The notes under the pieces: generated by a model
Seen by the model: only the letters and a program-made list of their open reading frames with translations
What the model was told of the DNA's origin: nothing
Databases searched by the model: none
Translations under genes and position numbers: made by a program
Assembly: GCA_023453795.1 (NCBI GenBank)
Contig: JAEXSP010000003.1
Coordinates: forward strand, 1-64,000
Direction of reading: 5' to 3'
Origin: Bacillota bacterium
GTDB taxonomy: Bacteria > Bacillota > Clostridia > Acetivibrionales > JAEXSP01
Length of the DNA stretch: 64,000 nucleotides
Shown: in pieces, positions 8,752 through 16,416 of the stretch
How the letters are laid out: each line of letters begins with the position of its first letter
Numbering within the stretch: position 1 is the first letter of the stretch

Positions 8752-8781
8752 GTTACCTGGCTCTGTATTGTGCCAGGTAAC
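8752..8781 (+). promoter_or_regulatory. Perfect 10-bp inverted repeat in the leader of the second lipoprotein
   Basis: GTTACCTGGC (8752-8761) and GCCAGGTAAC (8772-8781) form a perfect ten-pair stem with a ten-base loop. It ends eight bases before AAGGAG of the gene at 8800. No T-run follows, so it is not a clear terminator. A protein-binding operator or an RNA hairpin near the ribosome binding site are both possible. Confidence 0.6.
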
Positions 8782-8799
8782 TCTTACGAAGGAGATAGC

Positions 8800-9309
8800 A
8801 TGAGGGCTTTAAGATTAATAATCCTATTAGCGTTTTCTATTACATTACTCATTTCATGTAATAAGAATAATATCAGCAGAAGTACAAATACAAATAATAC
8901 AGCTTTAGAAATACTAACTTCTGATAAAAAAGGTAATTTGGGTGAAACATCAGATAATTCTTCGACGGGATCTGCTGCTCAAATTATTAGTACTTTATCA
9001 GAATCAGAAATTATAAAGGAAGAGCATAAAGAACATGAAAAGAAATTTTCTATAGAAGCAGAAAAATATAGAAAGCCTTTATCTATAGAAGATGCAACGG
9101 AAATTTTTAATAAAGTTATCCCTTTGCTTGAGAACGAGTTTATTGAATATGAGAGTACAACAGACAAGGGTAATTATGTGTTCAAACATTCACAGGTTAT
9201 TGGTGACAATGAAAGCAACAAATATTCAACGGTACTTGAAAGATATGAGGTAAATCCCAAAAAAGGAGAATATTTTTATATTGATCCTATGTTTTTTACT
9301 AGATATTAA
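8800..9309 (+). CDS. Putative lipoprotein of unknown function
   Basis: 169 residues with a hydrophobic signal segment and a lipobox LLISC (C20). A Ser/Asn/Thr-rich linker and a charged region (about 65-95, many Glu/Lys) follow, then a C-terminal part with SIEDATEIFNKVIPLLENEF. No family was recognised. The ATG at 8800 follows AAGGAG (8789-8794). The frame is open to 8770, but that would bury the lipobox behind extra polar residues and run through the inverted repeat. It may be co-transcribed with the small membrane protein downstream. Confidence 0.75.
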   Translation: MRALRLIILLAFSITLLISCNKNNISRSTNTNNTALEILTSDKKGNLGETSDNSSTGSAAQIISTLSESEIIKEEHKEHEKKFSIEAEKYRKPLSIEDATEIFNKVIPLLENEFIEYESTTDKGNYVFKHSQVIGDNESNKYSTVLERYEVNPKKGEYFYIDPMFFTRY

Positions 9310-9355
9310 ATTAATATTTAACTAATGTGATTTATTGTACAAGGGGATTATTATT

Positions 9356-9484
9356 ATGACTAAAACTTTTTTTGCATCTGAAAAGAATGTAATTCTATTA
9401 TGTATTGGAATTGTTATCTTTTATATTATCATCTATCTTGTTGGTAAACAAATAGGGTGGGGTCTGTACTATTTAATCCATTAA
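9356..9484 (+). CDS. Small single-pass membrane peptide (42 aa)
   Basis: The ATG at 9356 is preceded by AAGGGG (9341-9346) at nine bases and opens a 42-codon frame. It has a short polar N-terminus (MTKTFFASEKN), one strongly hydrophobic segment (VILLCIGIVIFYIIIYLVG, about 12-30) and a short tail ending in GLYYLIH. The good ribosome binding site and the clean single-TM design support a real gene. Function is unknown. It lies 46 bases after the lipoprotein at 8800, so it could assist or anchor that product. Confidence 0.6.
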   Translation: MTKTFFASEKNVILLCIGIVIFYIIIYLVGKQIGWGLYYLIH

Positions 9485-9574
9485 AATAGTAGAGGGTATA
9501 AAAATAATGGTAAGATGCTACAAAAAGCCATCTTTGAAAGTTTAGCTTTTGTTTTCATTTAAAGTATTATATGA

Positions 9575-9613
9575 TAAAATCGGCAGCAAGCTAATGTTTA
9601 CTGTCGGTTTTTA
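9575..9613. terminator. Terminator between convergent transcripts
   Basis: CGGCAG (9581-9586) pairs with CTGTCG (9601-9606) with one G-U pair. TTTTT follows on + and ATTTTAT on -. It sits after the small membrane gene and overlaps the stop of the kinase gene on the minus strand. A weaker AAAAAGC/GCTTTTG hairpin lies at 9520-9556. Confidence 0.6.
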
Positions 9614-10420
9614 TAATTTATACTTCTCCAACCGCTTGTCTACAAAATCCATCAGCCATTTCTGCTCTCCGGAAATCTTATCCTTGAGTTTGGCGGCTGC
9701 TACAGGAAGAAGCCAGGCATCTATGTTTTCATATCTTGTTTTTGACTGCATTATATATTCGTTCAGATAAGTCCAATAAGTCAAGCCCTTTACATACATT
9801 GACATGGCTGCTGCGGCACCTTTAGTTCCGGAGGGCATGGAAGGCGAACTCATTATCAGGCAGGTTCTTGCGACATCGCTTTCGGGACTGCCGCTGTAGG
9901 CGCTGTTCCAATCAACAGGAATCAAGCCCCTTGAAGTTACAAGAACATTGTTGAAATGAATATCGCCATGGCAGACTCTGGAGGTATCGGGTAAATTGTC
10001 CATATAGTCCATTATCCTTTTTATTCTGTTTCCAAGCAGCGCTGCTGATCGGTACAGTATATATGAGAATCTTTCCTTCTGGGTCGGGAGCCCGTTTGCG
10101 GAGTGTTTATGCATCCTGCAGTGCATCCGGGCCAGCTCCCGGGCATACTCATATATCTTCCACGGTTCTGTTTCCAGGTGCTTGAGGATCGATTTTCCGA
10201 TTATCCTTTCAAAGACGAGCCCTTTTCTGCCGTCCAATTCTATCCTGTCATATACTGCCGGGGCGGAGACGCCTGCTTCATAAATGATACGGCCTACTTT
10301 CTCCTCGTGGGCAACCCATTCTTCACCAAAAGTACTGAAATAAAGCTTTAGAACCTTGTCATGATCCCACTCGTATACTTCCGAGGTCATCCCTTTACCT
10401 AATAACGCACCCTTTTCCAT
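9611..10420 (-). CDS. APH-family small-molecule kinase
   Basis: A 269-residue protein with the aminoglycoside/choline kinase fold. A glycine-rich LGKGMTSEVY (7-16) with a following VLKLY lysine forms the nucleotide site. The catalytic Brenner-type motif reads CHGDIHFNN, and the metal-binding Asp is in PVDWNSA. Such enzymes phosphorylate hydroxyls of small molecules such as aminoglycosides, choline, homoserine or sugars. It is last in the minus-strand run acyltransferase 2, thioesterase, kinase, with a 112-base gap, so it may act on the same pathway's product. A resistance role is possible but not shown. Confidence 0.8.
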   Translation of the reverse strand: MEKGALLGKGMTSEVYEWDHDKVLKLYFSTFGEEWVAHEEKVGRIIYEAGVSAPAVYDRIELDGRKGLVFERIIGKSILKHLETEPWKIYEYARELARMHCRMHKHSANGLPTQKERFSYILYRSAALLGNRIKRIMDYMDNLPDTSRVCHGDIHFNNVLVTSRGLIPVDWNSAYSGSPESDVARTCLIMSSPSMPSGTKGAAAAMSMYVKGLTYWTYLNEYIMQSKTRYENIDAWLLPVAAAKLKDKISGEQKWLMDFVDKRLEKYKL

Positions 10421-10532
10421 ATGTGGCTCCTATCCCCAAAAAAATGGCTGCTCTTATATATTATAATTATGAGATACAGCCATTCCTTGTTCCAATATGC
10501 AATGATCGAAATATAAATATAACCGTAGAATT

Positions 10533-10949
10533 TCACGGGGCTTCCGAAAACTTCTTTAAAGACTCGTATAATTCGGGAGCCTCTTTTTTTATGTTTAATG
10601 GCTTTATACTCCTGTCAGCCCATGCATGCACAGTATTTCCAATTGCTATAAGTTTTTCGTCTGTGTTCATAACCGTATATTCAAATTTAATCTTTGCATA
10701 GGACAAATAGGTGGCATTTGTCAATATAATGATTTCATCCTTAAGCTTTGCGGGACTTTTAAATTCGCACTTCAATTCCGCCAAGGGTAGACAAAATCCC
10801 ATTGCTCTTATTTTTGATTCAGGAAGTCCGGCATGCTTTAAATAGTCATGCCTTCCGGATTCAAACCAGAGCGGGTAATTCGAGTGATGAACAATGCCCA
10901 GATGATCTATTTCAGAATGGCTTACCCTTATTCTGGTCTTAGTAACCAT
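10533..10949 (-). CDS. Acyl-CoA/acyl-ACP thioesterase, 4HBT hot-dog family
   Basis: 138 residues with the YbgC/4-hydroxybenzoyl-CoA thioesterase signature: SEIDHLGIVHHSNYPLWFE (10-28) contains the catalytic Asp and the H/N pair, and E28 starts the long helix. It hydrolyses thioesters, presumably releasing an acyl group from CoA or ACP. It starts 27 bases after acyltransferase 2 ends, so the two are co-transcribed. With the ACP, KAS III and SDR on the other side this completes a plausible synthesis/release set. The substrate is unknown. Confidence 0.88.
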   Translation of the reverse strand: MVTKTRIRVSHSEIDHLGIVHHSNYPLWFESGRHDYLKHAGLPESKIRAMGFCLPLAELKCEFKSPAKLKDEIIILTNATYLSYAKIKFEYTVMNTDEKLIAIGNTVHAWADRSIKPLNIKKEAPELYESLKKFSEAP

Positions 10950-10976
10950 ATTATTTTAGCCCCCCGCAGATTATAT

Positions 10977-12431
10977 TTAATTATTGCAGCCCCTGATCAG
11001 TTCATCTTTTATTTTATTAAGGAGTATCTCAATGTTGCGTCTTTTCACTGTTGACTCATAATAGGTTGTAGTCAGTGAAAGAATGCCGTTATAGGTGCAG
11101 GCAATCAGCAGCAGACCAGGATCGCGCACTGCAGGCGGCAGGATATATGCATCAACTGCTGTGATATCTCCGAATTTAATCAATGACTTGGAGAGTAAGC
11201 CAAGATTTGATAATCCCGGTGAAAACACTAAGTTGGGCATAAAGCTTAAAAGGGATGCAAGGTTCGAAGTCCTTAATGATGACTTAATGTAATCTCTGAA
11301 CTTAATGTAGCTCATGCGCTCAACCCGCTCTGCTGCAATGGCGTTAGGCAGTCCGGGATTATTGTTCTTTAGCCTGTTCATCACAGCGGTTACTCTTGAA
11401 AGAGTTCTATCGAAATTTTCTTTTGGCATACGTGCCAGCCTTGGTTCTATACCGCCGGATAAGTTTCTTATGGCTTCAGCCTTGTGCTCAGGGAGATAAC
11501 GGCGAAGATCGACTGTTACAGGGATTTCCATGGGTACGAAATATAATGGCTTGGATAATTTGAACAAAGCCCTGTAATATGCGGTAAGCACCAAGTCGTT
11601 GATTGTCGCTCCTCTTGATTTTGCATACTCGGAAAGCTTTTCTACCTGGCCATATGGCAGCCTGCAAACAACAAAACCCGGTTTCTTTCTTCGGCCTTTC
11701 TTCCAAGGGAAATTCCACATCGGAGGGAAGTTATTGGGCGCAGCAGGTAACAGTTCGGGATTCTTAATTCCAAGGCCTTCAAAAAGCTTATTCTGATCGC
11801 GGTGAGTTCTCTTGTGCACAGGCGGAACATAATTGCTGTCTTTGCATAGGCGGGAATAAATGTCCGCAAGAAGCATAAGGTAATCCTTTGCACCGGTACC
11901 GTCGGCGCATGCATGGTTAATCTTTAAGCACAAGGCATCTGATGGCCCTGAACGTATGAGCCTGACTTTTACCATTGCATCCTCATCCATATCAAAAGGA
12001 CTTTTCAGGAATTGAAGGATAGCATCTTCCATATTATCTGTTTCCTCGAAAGTGAAGAAAGGAAGCTCATCTATGTTGTCTCTCCGTCTCCAATAGGGCG
12101 GATCACTTTCAATGAACTTGCATCCAAGCACCGGCTCCGCATCAAACGACAGCCTAACTGCTTTTTTCATTCTTTCGGGATCAATATTTCCGTCAAGCGT
12201 TAATATTGCCTGTATTTGATAGTTGGCAAGTCCGTAACGTGCAACATAATTGCATATATCATGGCCATTGGCAGGGATTATTTTTGGGTTGTCTGTTTCC
12301 TTGATAAGTGATTTTAACCAAAATCTATACATTTTCTTAATAAGGCTTGGATTTAAGCCATAGTCCAAGGCTGGCGGCTGGGGAAACTGAAACATGCCGT
12401 TCCCGTCGGCAGGCGTAAAAGTATTCTTCAT
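10977..12431 (-). CDS. Condensation-domain-like acyltransferase, paralogue 2
   Basis: A 484-residue paralogue of the gene at 6194-7720. The active-site motif is NHACADG with H173, D177 and G178. Shared blocks include PANGHDI-NYVARYG, AVRLS-DAEP, PPYWRR and TVDLRRYLP. The first 50 residues are proline-rich and differ from paralogue 1. GGAGCGA precedes the ATG at the same distance as in paralogue 1. It heads an operon with a thioesterase and a kinase. Duplicates with different N-termini and different operon partners suggest two acyl transfer steps or two acceptors. That is inference. Confidence 0.82.
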   Translation of the reverse strand: MKNTFTPADGNGMFQFPQPPALDYGLNPSLIKKMYRFWLKSLIKETDNPKIIPANGHDICNYVARYGLANYQIQAILTLDGNIDPERMKKAVRLSFDAEPVLGCKFIESDPPYWRRRDNIDELPFFTFEETDNMEDAILQFLKSPFDMDEDAMVKVRLIRSGPSDALCLKINHACADGTGAKDYLMLLADIYSRLCKDSNYVPPVHKRTHRDQNKLFEGLGIKNPELLPAAPNNFPPMWNFPWKKGRRKKPGFVVCRLPYGQVEKLSEYAKSRGATINDLVLTAYYRALFKLSKPLYFVPMEIPVTVDLRRYLPEHKAEAIRNLSGGIEPRLARMPKENFDRTLSRVTAVMNRLKNNNPGLPNAIAAERVERMSYIKFRDYIKSSLRTSNLASLLSFMPNLVFSPGLSNLGLLSKSLIKFGDITAVDAYILPPAVRDPGLLLIACTYNGILSLTTTYYESTVKRRNIEILLNKIKDELIRGCNN

Positions 12432-12504
12432 AATGATCGCTCCATTAATGAATTATTAGACAAAGTAAACATAATTGAATTCACTTTGATCTTGATAATT
12501 CCAT

Positions 12505-12546
12505 ATTATGGGGTTGATAATGCAAATGTTACATTGCATTATGTAA
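12505..12546 (-). promoter_or_regulatory. Promoter of acyltransferase paralogue 2 (shared element) with inverted repeat
   Basis: The minus strand carries TGTAAC (12533-12528) and CATAAT (12510-12505) with 17 bases between, as for paralogue 1. Overlapping the -35 is a perfect inverted repeat, TTACAT (12529-12534) and ATGTAA (12541-12546), a plausible operator. The rest of the 320-base gap to the methyltransferase shows nothing I can name. Confidence 0.6.
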
Positions 12547-12751
12547 ATTTATGATTGGCAAATGAGATCTTAAATCGAAGATAATGCTTTGAAAAAGTTG
12601 TAATCCTGGAAGATGTCGGGTAGGAACTCAAGTTGAGTATTAGATAAGGGTAATCGTTAAATTTTTTACAGATTTAGGGCAGATTGCAGGAAGAATTAAT
12701 GCTGTGTCAGAATTATCATATTGATATAAACTTGAAAGGCAAGTGATTTAT

Positions 12752-13447
12752 ATGGAAGAATATTTTGAGGGTATGGGAGCTTATTGGAACAGCAGGTTCA
12801 AGGACGAAAATATGATTTGGGGAGAGCAGGCAAGCAAGACAGCTGAATATGCTCTTAAGCTTTTCAGTGAAAGAAGCGTAAAGAACATTTTGGTTCCGGG
12901 AGCGGGGTACGGACGCAATACAAGGCTTTTCTCAAACAATGGCTATACAGTTAAGGGTGTAGAGATATCTGATCAAGCTGTAGAATTGGCAAAGGAATAT
13001 GATAAAAAGACGTTTTTTATTCATTCCTCTGTATTGGATGCAAGGCTTGAAAAGGGGCGCTTTGAAGCAATATACTGCTTCAATGTACTGCATTTGTTCA
13101 GAGAAAATGAACGAAGGCAGTTTCTGGACAAGTGCTATGAGTGGCTTGAAGACGGCGGGTATAGCTTCTTTACAGTTTTTTCTACAGACGAAAAAAGTTA
13201 TGGGAAAGGCACCGAGGTTGAGAAGAATACATTTGAAAGTAAACCGGGGAGGCCTGTCCACTATTTCTCTGATGAAGACATAAAAGAGCACTTTCAAAGG
13301 TTCAATATTATTGAGACAGGTTTGATGGAAGATCACGAAAATCACGGAGAGGAAGGACCGCATGTGCACACCCTGAGATATATATTTGCACAAAAACTTC
13401 CTCTGAATTTGAAGGGGAAAAATACAGGAGTCCATAATGTGACCTGA
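12752..13447 (+). CDS. SAM-dependent methyltransferase (class I, TehB/UbiE-like)
   Basis: 231 residues with a Rossmann-type SAM-binding core. Motif I is ILVPGAGYGRNT, with the acidic end of strand 2 at GVEISD, and motif IV is IYCFNVLH. It ends in a His/Glu-rich stretch (DHENHGEEGPHVHT), as in several TehB-like methyltransferases. The acceptor cannot be told. It could methylate a small molecule, perhaps of the adjacent acyl pathway. Either the ATG at 12752 or the GTG at 12743 may be the start, since GAAAGG (12733-12739) lies between good spacings. The stop nearly abuts the convergent ArsR gene. Confidence 0.8.
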   Translation: MEEYFEGMGAYWNSRFKDENMIWGEQASKTAEYALKLFSERSVKNILVPGAGYGRNTRLFSNNGYTVKGVEISDQAVELAKEYDKKTFFIHSSVLDARLEKGRFEAIYCFNVLHLFRENERRQFLDKCYEWLEDGGYSFFTVFSTDEKSYGKGTEVEKNTFESKPGRPVHYFSDEDIKEHFQRFNIIETGLMEDHENHGEEGPHVHTLRYIFAQKLPLNLKGKNTGVHNVT

Positions 13448-13450
13448 GGG

Positions 13451-13726
13451 TCATTCTTTCAGCAATATTTTGGCTATTTCAATAATATCCTCATCCACAA
13501 CATGATAGCATATTTCAAGGCCGTTCCGTTCACCGTCTATTATACCTGCGGCCTTTAGCTTTGCCAGGTGCTGCGACACAGTGGATTGGGGCAGGCCAAG
13601 GCATTCCTGGATTTTAGTGACATTGCACTTGTTCTCTATCAGCCCTTTTACAATGCACAATCTTTGAGGGTGCGCAAGAGCCTTTATTTTTTCTGCCTTT
13701 TTTTCATACATTTTTATATCCTGCAT
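13451..13726 (-). CDS. ArsR/SmtB-family transcriptional regulator, probably sulfur-responsive
   Basis: A 91-residue winged-helix repressor: LAHPQRLCIVKGL, then the recognition helix LPQSTVSQHLAKLKAAG and the wing GERNGLEICYHV. Cysteines are C24, C34, C42 and C73. There is no canonical metal-binding CVC motif. Being downstream of a CoA-disulfide reductase/rhodanese fusion, it fits the thiol-switch repressors that sense persulfide (SqrR/BigR type), but that function is inferred. The gap to the upstream gene is 128 bases and contains a long hairpin. It probably represses its own operon through the palindrome at 16344-16375. Confidence 0.85.
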   Translation of the reverse strand: MQDIKMYEKKAEKIKALAHPQRLCIVKGLIENKCNVTKIQECLGLPQSTVSQHLAKLKAAGIIDGERNGLEICYHVVDEDIIEIAKILLKE

Positions 13727-13769
13727 TTGTCATCCTCCGTATTCTATGCTGAATGTACTATTGCTTCTG

Positions 13770-13818
13770 CCACCAAAAACACTGAAAAAATAGGTATGGT
13801 TTTCAGCGTTTCCGGTGG
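13770..13818 (-). repeat. Long hairpin between the sulfurtransferase gene and arsR-type gene
   Basis: In the minus-strand transcript a 19-base arm (13818-13800) pairs throughout with 13788-13770, using three G-U pairs, around an 11-base loop. The G-U pairs only form on this strand, so selection as RNA is likely. No T-run follows, so it looks like a processing or stability hairpin rather than a terminator. Confidence 0.55.
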
Positions 13819-13854
13819 TAAAAATGTTTTAACTATCAACTATTTAGGAAATTT

Positions 13855-16320
13855 CTAGATGAACAGGCTCATATCCGATTCCTCAGCACTTCCGAGGAAG
13901 GATGCTACACCGCCTATTGTCACGCCGTCAATGAGTTCTTCCTTTTTAATACCCATAATGTCCATGGACATATTGCAGGCTACAAAATTGACTCCGTTCT
14001 TTCTTGCTTGTTCAATAAGCTCCTCCAGAGATGAAACATTTTTCTTGTTCATGAGGTAGCGTATCATTTTTGGTCCTATACCGGCCATGTTCATCTTTGA
14101 AAGGGATAATTTTCTTGATCCCTTTGGCATCATAACACCAAACATTCTGGAAATCAAATCTTTTTTTACGCCCGGTTTGTCTGCTCTTCTTAAGATATTT
14201 AATCCCCAGAAGGTGAAGAACATTGTGACCTTTCTTCCCATGGCAGCGGCGCCGTTTGCAATGATAAAGGATGCAATCGCCTTATCAAGGTCATTACTGA
14301 ATACGATCATTGACTTGCTGTTATTCCTCTGCGTTACGGTTTCATCGGCTTTCATCTCTTTTTTTATTGTTGCCTTAAATGCATTATTCTCGAAGGCTGT
14401 GCCGAGTAGCTTATTTCCGGTGCTTTTGCACCAGGTTTTGATATCCTCGTGAAATGCAGGATCTGTAGCCGACACTTCAAGAACCTCATTGTAATTCATT
14501 GAGCTGATGGCTTCATAAACCTTCATAATCGGACCCGGACATTGAAGCCCGCAAGCATCGAGCTTGATGCTGGTATCGGGCGTGCAGGAGCCTGTTGTAC
14601 AGCTTACCGAATTTATATCATCGTTCTTCATTATTTTGTCATATTCATATATGTCTTCGTTCGATTGCTTCTGTACGGCCATTTGGTATGTCTTGTAGCC
14701 GCCGCTGAGATTTTTAACATTTTTGTAGCCCGACTGCATAAGAATCCTGGAAGCAAGATAACCTCTGAGACCAACCTGACAGAAGACGTATATGTCCTTG
14801 CCCCTGGGTATTTCGTTTAACCTTCCGCGTATTTCATCTACAGGAATATTCAAAGCATCCTTTATTGTCCCTAAGCTGTATTCTTCAGGCGCTCTCACAT
14901 CAATCAGCAATGCTTTGCTTGCATCAATGCTTCCTACGTCATCCCAATGGAACACGCCGCAATCTTTTTTCAATATGTTTGAGGCAACGTAGCCCGCAAT
15001 ATTTACAGGATCCTTTGCGGATGAATAAGGCGGAGCATAAGACAGCTCCAGCTTTTCCAGATCAAAAACTGTCATTCCTGCCCGCATGGCTGTAGACAAA
15101 ACATCCATCCTTTTATCAACGCCGTCATAACCGACTATTTGGGCACCCAGGATTTTGCCGTCCTTTTTTCCGAACAGGAGCTTTATAGACATTGGAATGG
15201 CACCCGGATAATATCCTGCGTGGGAGCCGGAATGAGTGAAGGATTTCTCATATTCGATTCCGTTCTTTTTTAGAATTCTTTCGTTGTTTCCTGTTATAGC
15301 TACCGTTATGTCAAAAACCTTTACAATGGAGGTTCCCTGAGTACCTTCAAATTTTTCCGCAAGGCCTGAAATATTGTTAGCGGCAATTCTTCCCTGCTTG
15401 TTTGCAGGTCCGGCTAGAGGTATAAGCGCCTCATTTCCGCTGACAAAATCCATAATTTCGATTGCATCTCCAACAGCATATATATCCTTATTAGATGTCT
15501 GCAGATATTCGTCGACATAAATTCCGCCTGTCTTACCGATTCTCAGTCCCGCATTTACTGCCAATTGCGATTCGGGCTTAACCCCTATACCCATTATGAC
15601 CATATCTGCCTTTAGGACCCTTCCGCTTGAGAGCTTGACACTGATGGAAGCATCATCTTCCTCAAAGGCCTCTACGGCGTCCTTCAAATAGAATTCCACA
15701 TCCTTTGTCTTCATGTGTTGATGAACCAATGCTGCCATATCATAATCAAGCGGTCCGATTACATGATCGGCAAGCTCCACAACCGTAACCTTGACACCGC
15801 GAAGATGAAGGTTTTCTGCTACTTCAAGTCCTATAAAGCCGGCGCCGACCACCACAGCCCGCCTTGGATTCATTTTATCCACAAAATCCTTGATCCTGTA
15901 CGTATCAGGTATATTCCTCAGTGTGAAGACTTTTTTTGAGTCAATACCGGGGAGTCTTGGACGTATGGGTTCGGCTCCGGGGGATAAAATCAGTTTGTCA
16001 TAACTTTCAATGTAGGTTCTGTTTTCCGGTATATTCAAAACCTCCACAGTTTTGTCATCAGTATTTATTTTCAGGACCTCGCTGTTTACCCTGACATCGA
16101 TCCTGAATCTTTCTTTCATTTTTTCAGGTGTCTGAACCAAAAGCTTTTCCTTATCGCTGATGATGCCTCCTATATAGTATGGAAGGCCGCAATTGGCAAA
16201 GGAAATATGTTCACCTTTTTCAAATAATATGATTTCCGCGTCCTCATCAAGTCTGCGCAGTCTGGCCGCAGCACTTGCGCCGCCGGCAACACCGCCTACA
16301 ATTATTATTTTTTTGCTCAT
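13855..16320 (-). CDS. CoA-disulfide reductase-rhodanese-TusA-DsrE fusion protein
   Basis: An 821-residue cytoplasmic four-domain protein. Residues 1-450 form a flavin disulfide reductase of the CoA-disulfide/NADH-oxidase-like family, with FAD motif GGVAGG, single redox cysteine C44 in SFANCGLPYY, NAD motif VVGAGFIG and FAD-binding YAVGDA. Residues 455-550 are a rhodanese domain with C514 in FCQVGLR. Residues 585-655 are TusA-like, with C594 in CPGP. Residues 670-821 are DsrE/YrkE-like, with C782. Together they could pass persulfide sulfur between thiols and reduce CoA-S-S or polysulfide. Operon partner is the ArsR-type regulator. GGAGGG precedes the ATG. Confidence 0.92.
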   Translation of the reverse strand: MSKKIIIVGGVAGGASAAARLRRLDEDAEIILFEKGEHISFANCGLPYYIGGIISDKEKLLVQTPEKMKERFRIDVRVNSEVLKINTDDKTVEVLNIPENRTYIESYDKLILSPGAEPIRPRLPGIDSKKVFTLRNIPDTYRIKDFVDKMNPRRAVVVGAGFIGLEVAENLHLRGVKVTVVELADHVIGPLDYDMAALVHQHMKTKDVEFYLKDAVEAFEEDDASISVKLSSGRVLKADMVIMGIGVKPESQLAVNAGLRIGKTGGIYVDEYLQTSNKDIYAVGDAIEIMDFVSGNEALIPLAGPANKQGRIAANNISGLAEKFEGTQGTSIVKVFDITVAITGNNERILKKNGIEYEKSFTHSGSHAGYYPGAIPMSIKLLFGKKDGKILGAQIVGYDGVDKRMDVLSTAMRAGMTVFDLEKLELSYAPPYSSAKDPVNIAGYVASNILKKDCGVFHWDDVGSIDASKALLIDVRAPEEYSLGTIKDALNIPVDEIRGRLNEIPRGKDIYVFCQVGLRGYLASRILMQSGYKNVKNLSGGYKTYQMAVQKQSNEDIYEYDKIMKNDDINSVSCTTGSCTPDTSIKLDACGLQCPGPIMKVYEAISSMNYNEVLEVSATDPAFHEDIKTWCKSTGNKLLGTAFENNAFKATIKKEMKADETVTQRNNSKSMIVFSNDLDKAIASFIIANGAAAMGRKVTMFFTFWGLNILRRADKPGVKKDLISRMFGVMMPKGSRKLSLSKMNMAGIGPKMIRYLMNKKNVSSLEELIEQARKNGVNFVACNMSMDIMGIKKEELIDGVTIGGVASFLGSAEESDMSLFI

Positions 16321-16343
16321 GTATTTGCCCTCCTATTCAATTA

Positions 16344-16390
16344 ATATATCCATATATTATAATATTACGATATATCAAATAGAATGTCAA
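16344..16390 (-). promoter_or_regulatory. Promoter and 32-bp palindromic operator of the sulfurtransferase operon
   Basis: On the minus strand a perfect -35 TTGACA (16390-16385) and a -10 TAATAT (16367-16362) are 17 bases apart. The -10 lies inside a near-perfect 32-base palindrome (16344-16375). Its arms begin ATATATC and end GATATAT, and 13 of 16 positions per half are symmetric. This placement lets a bound dimer block the promoter. The ArsR-type protein of the operon is the obvious candidate. Confidence 0.75.
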
Positions 16391-16416
16391 TTATTTAACA
16401 AAATTTTAGGTAAAGT

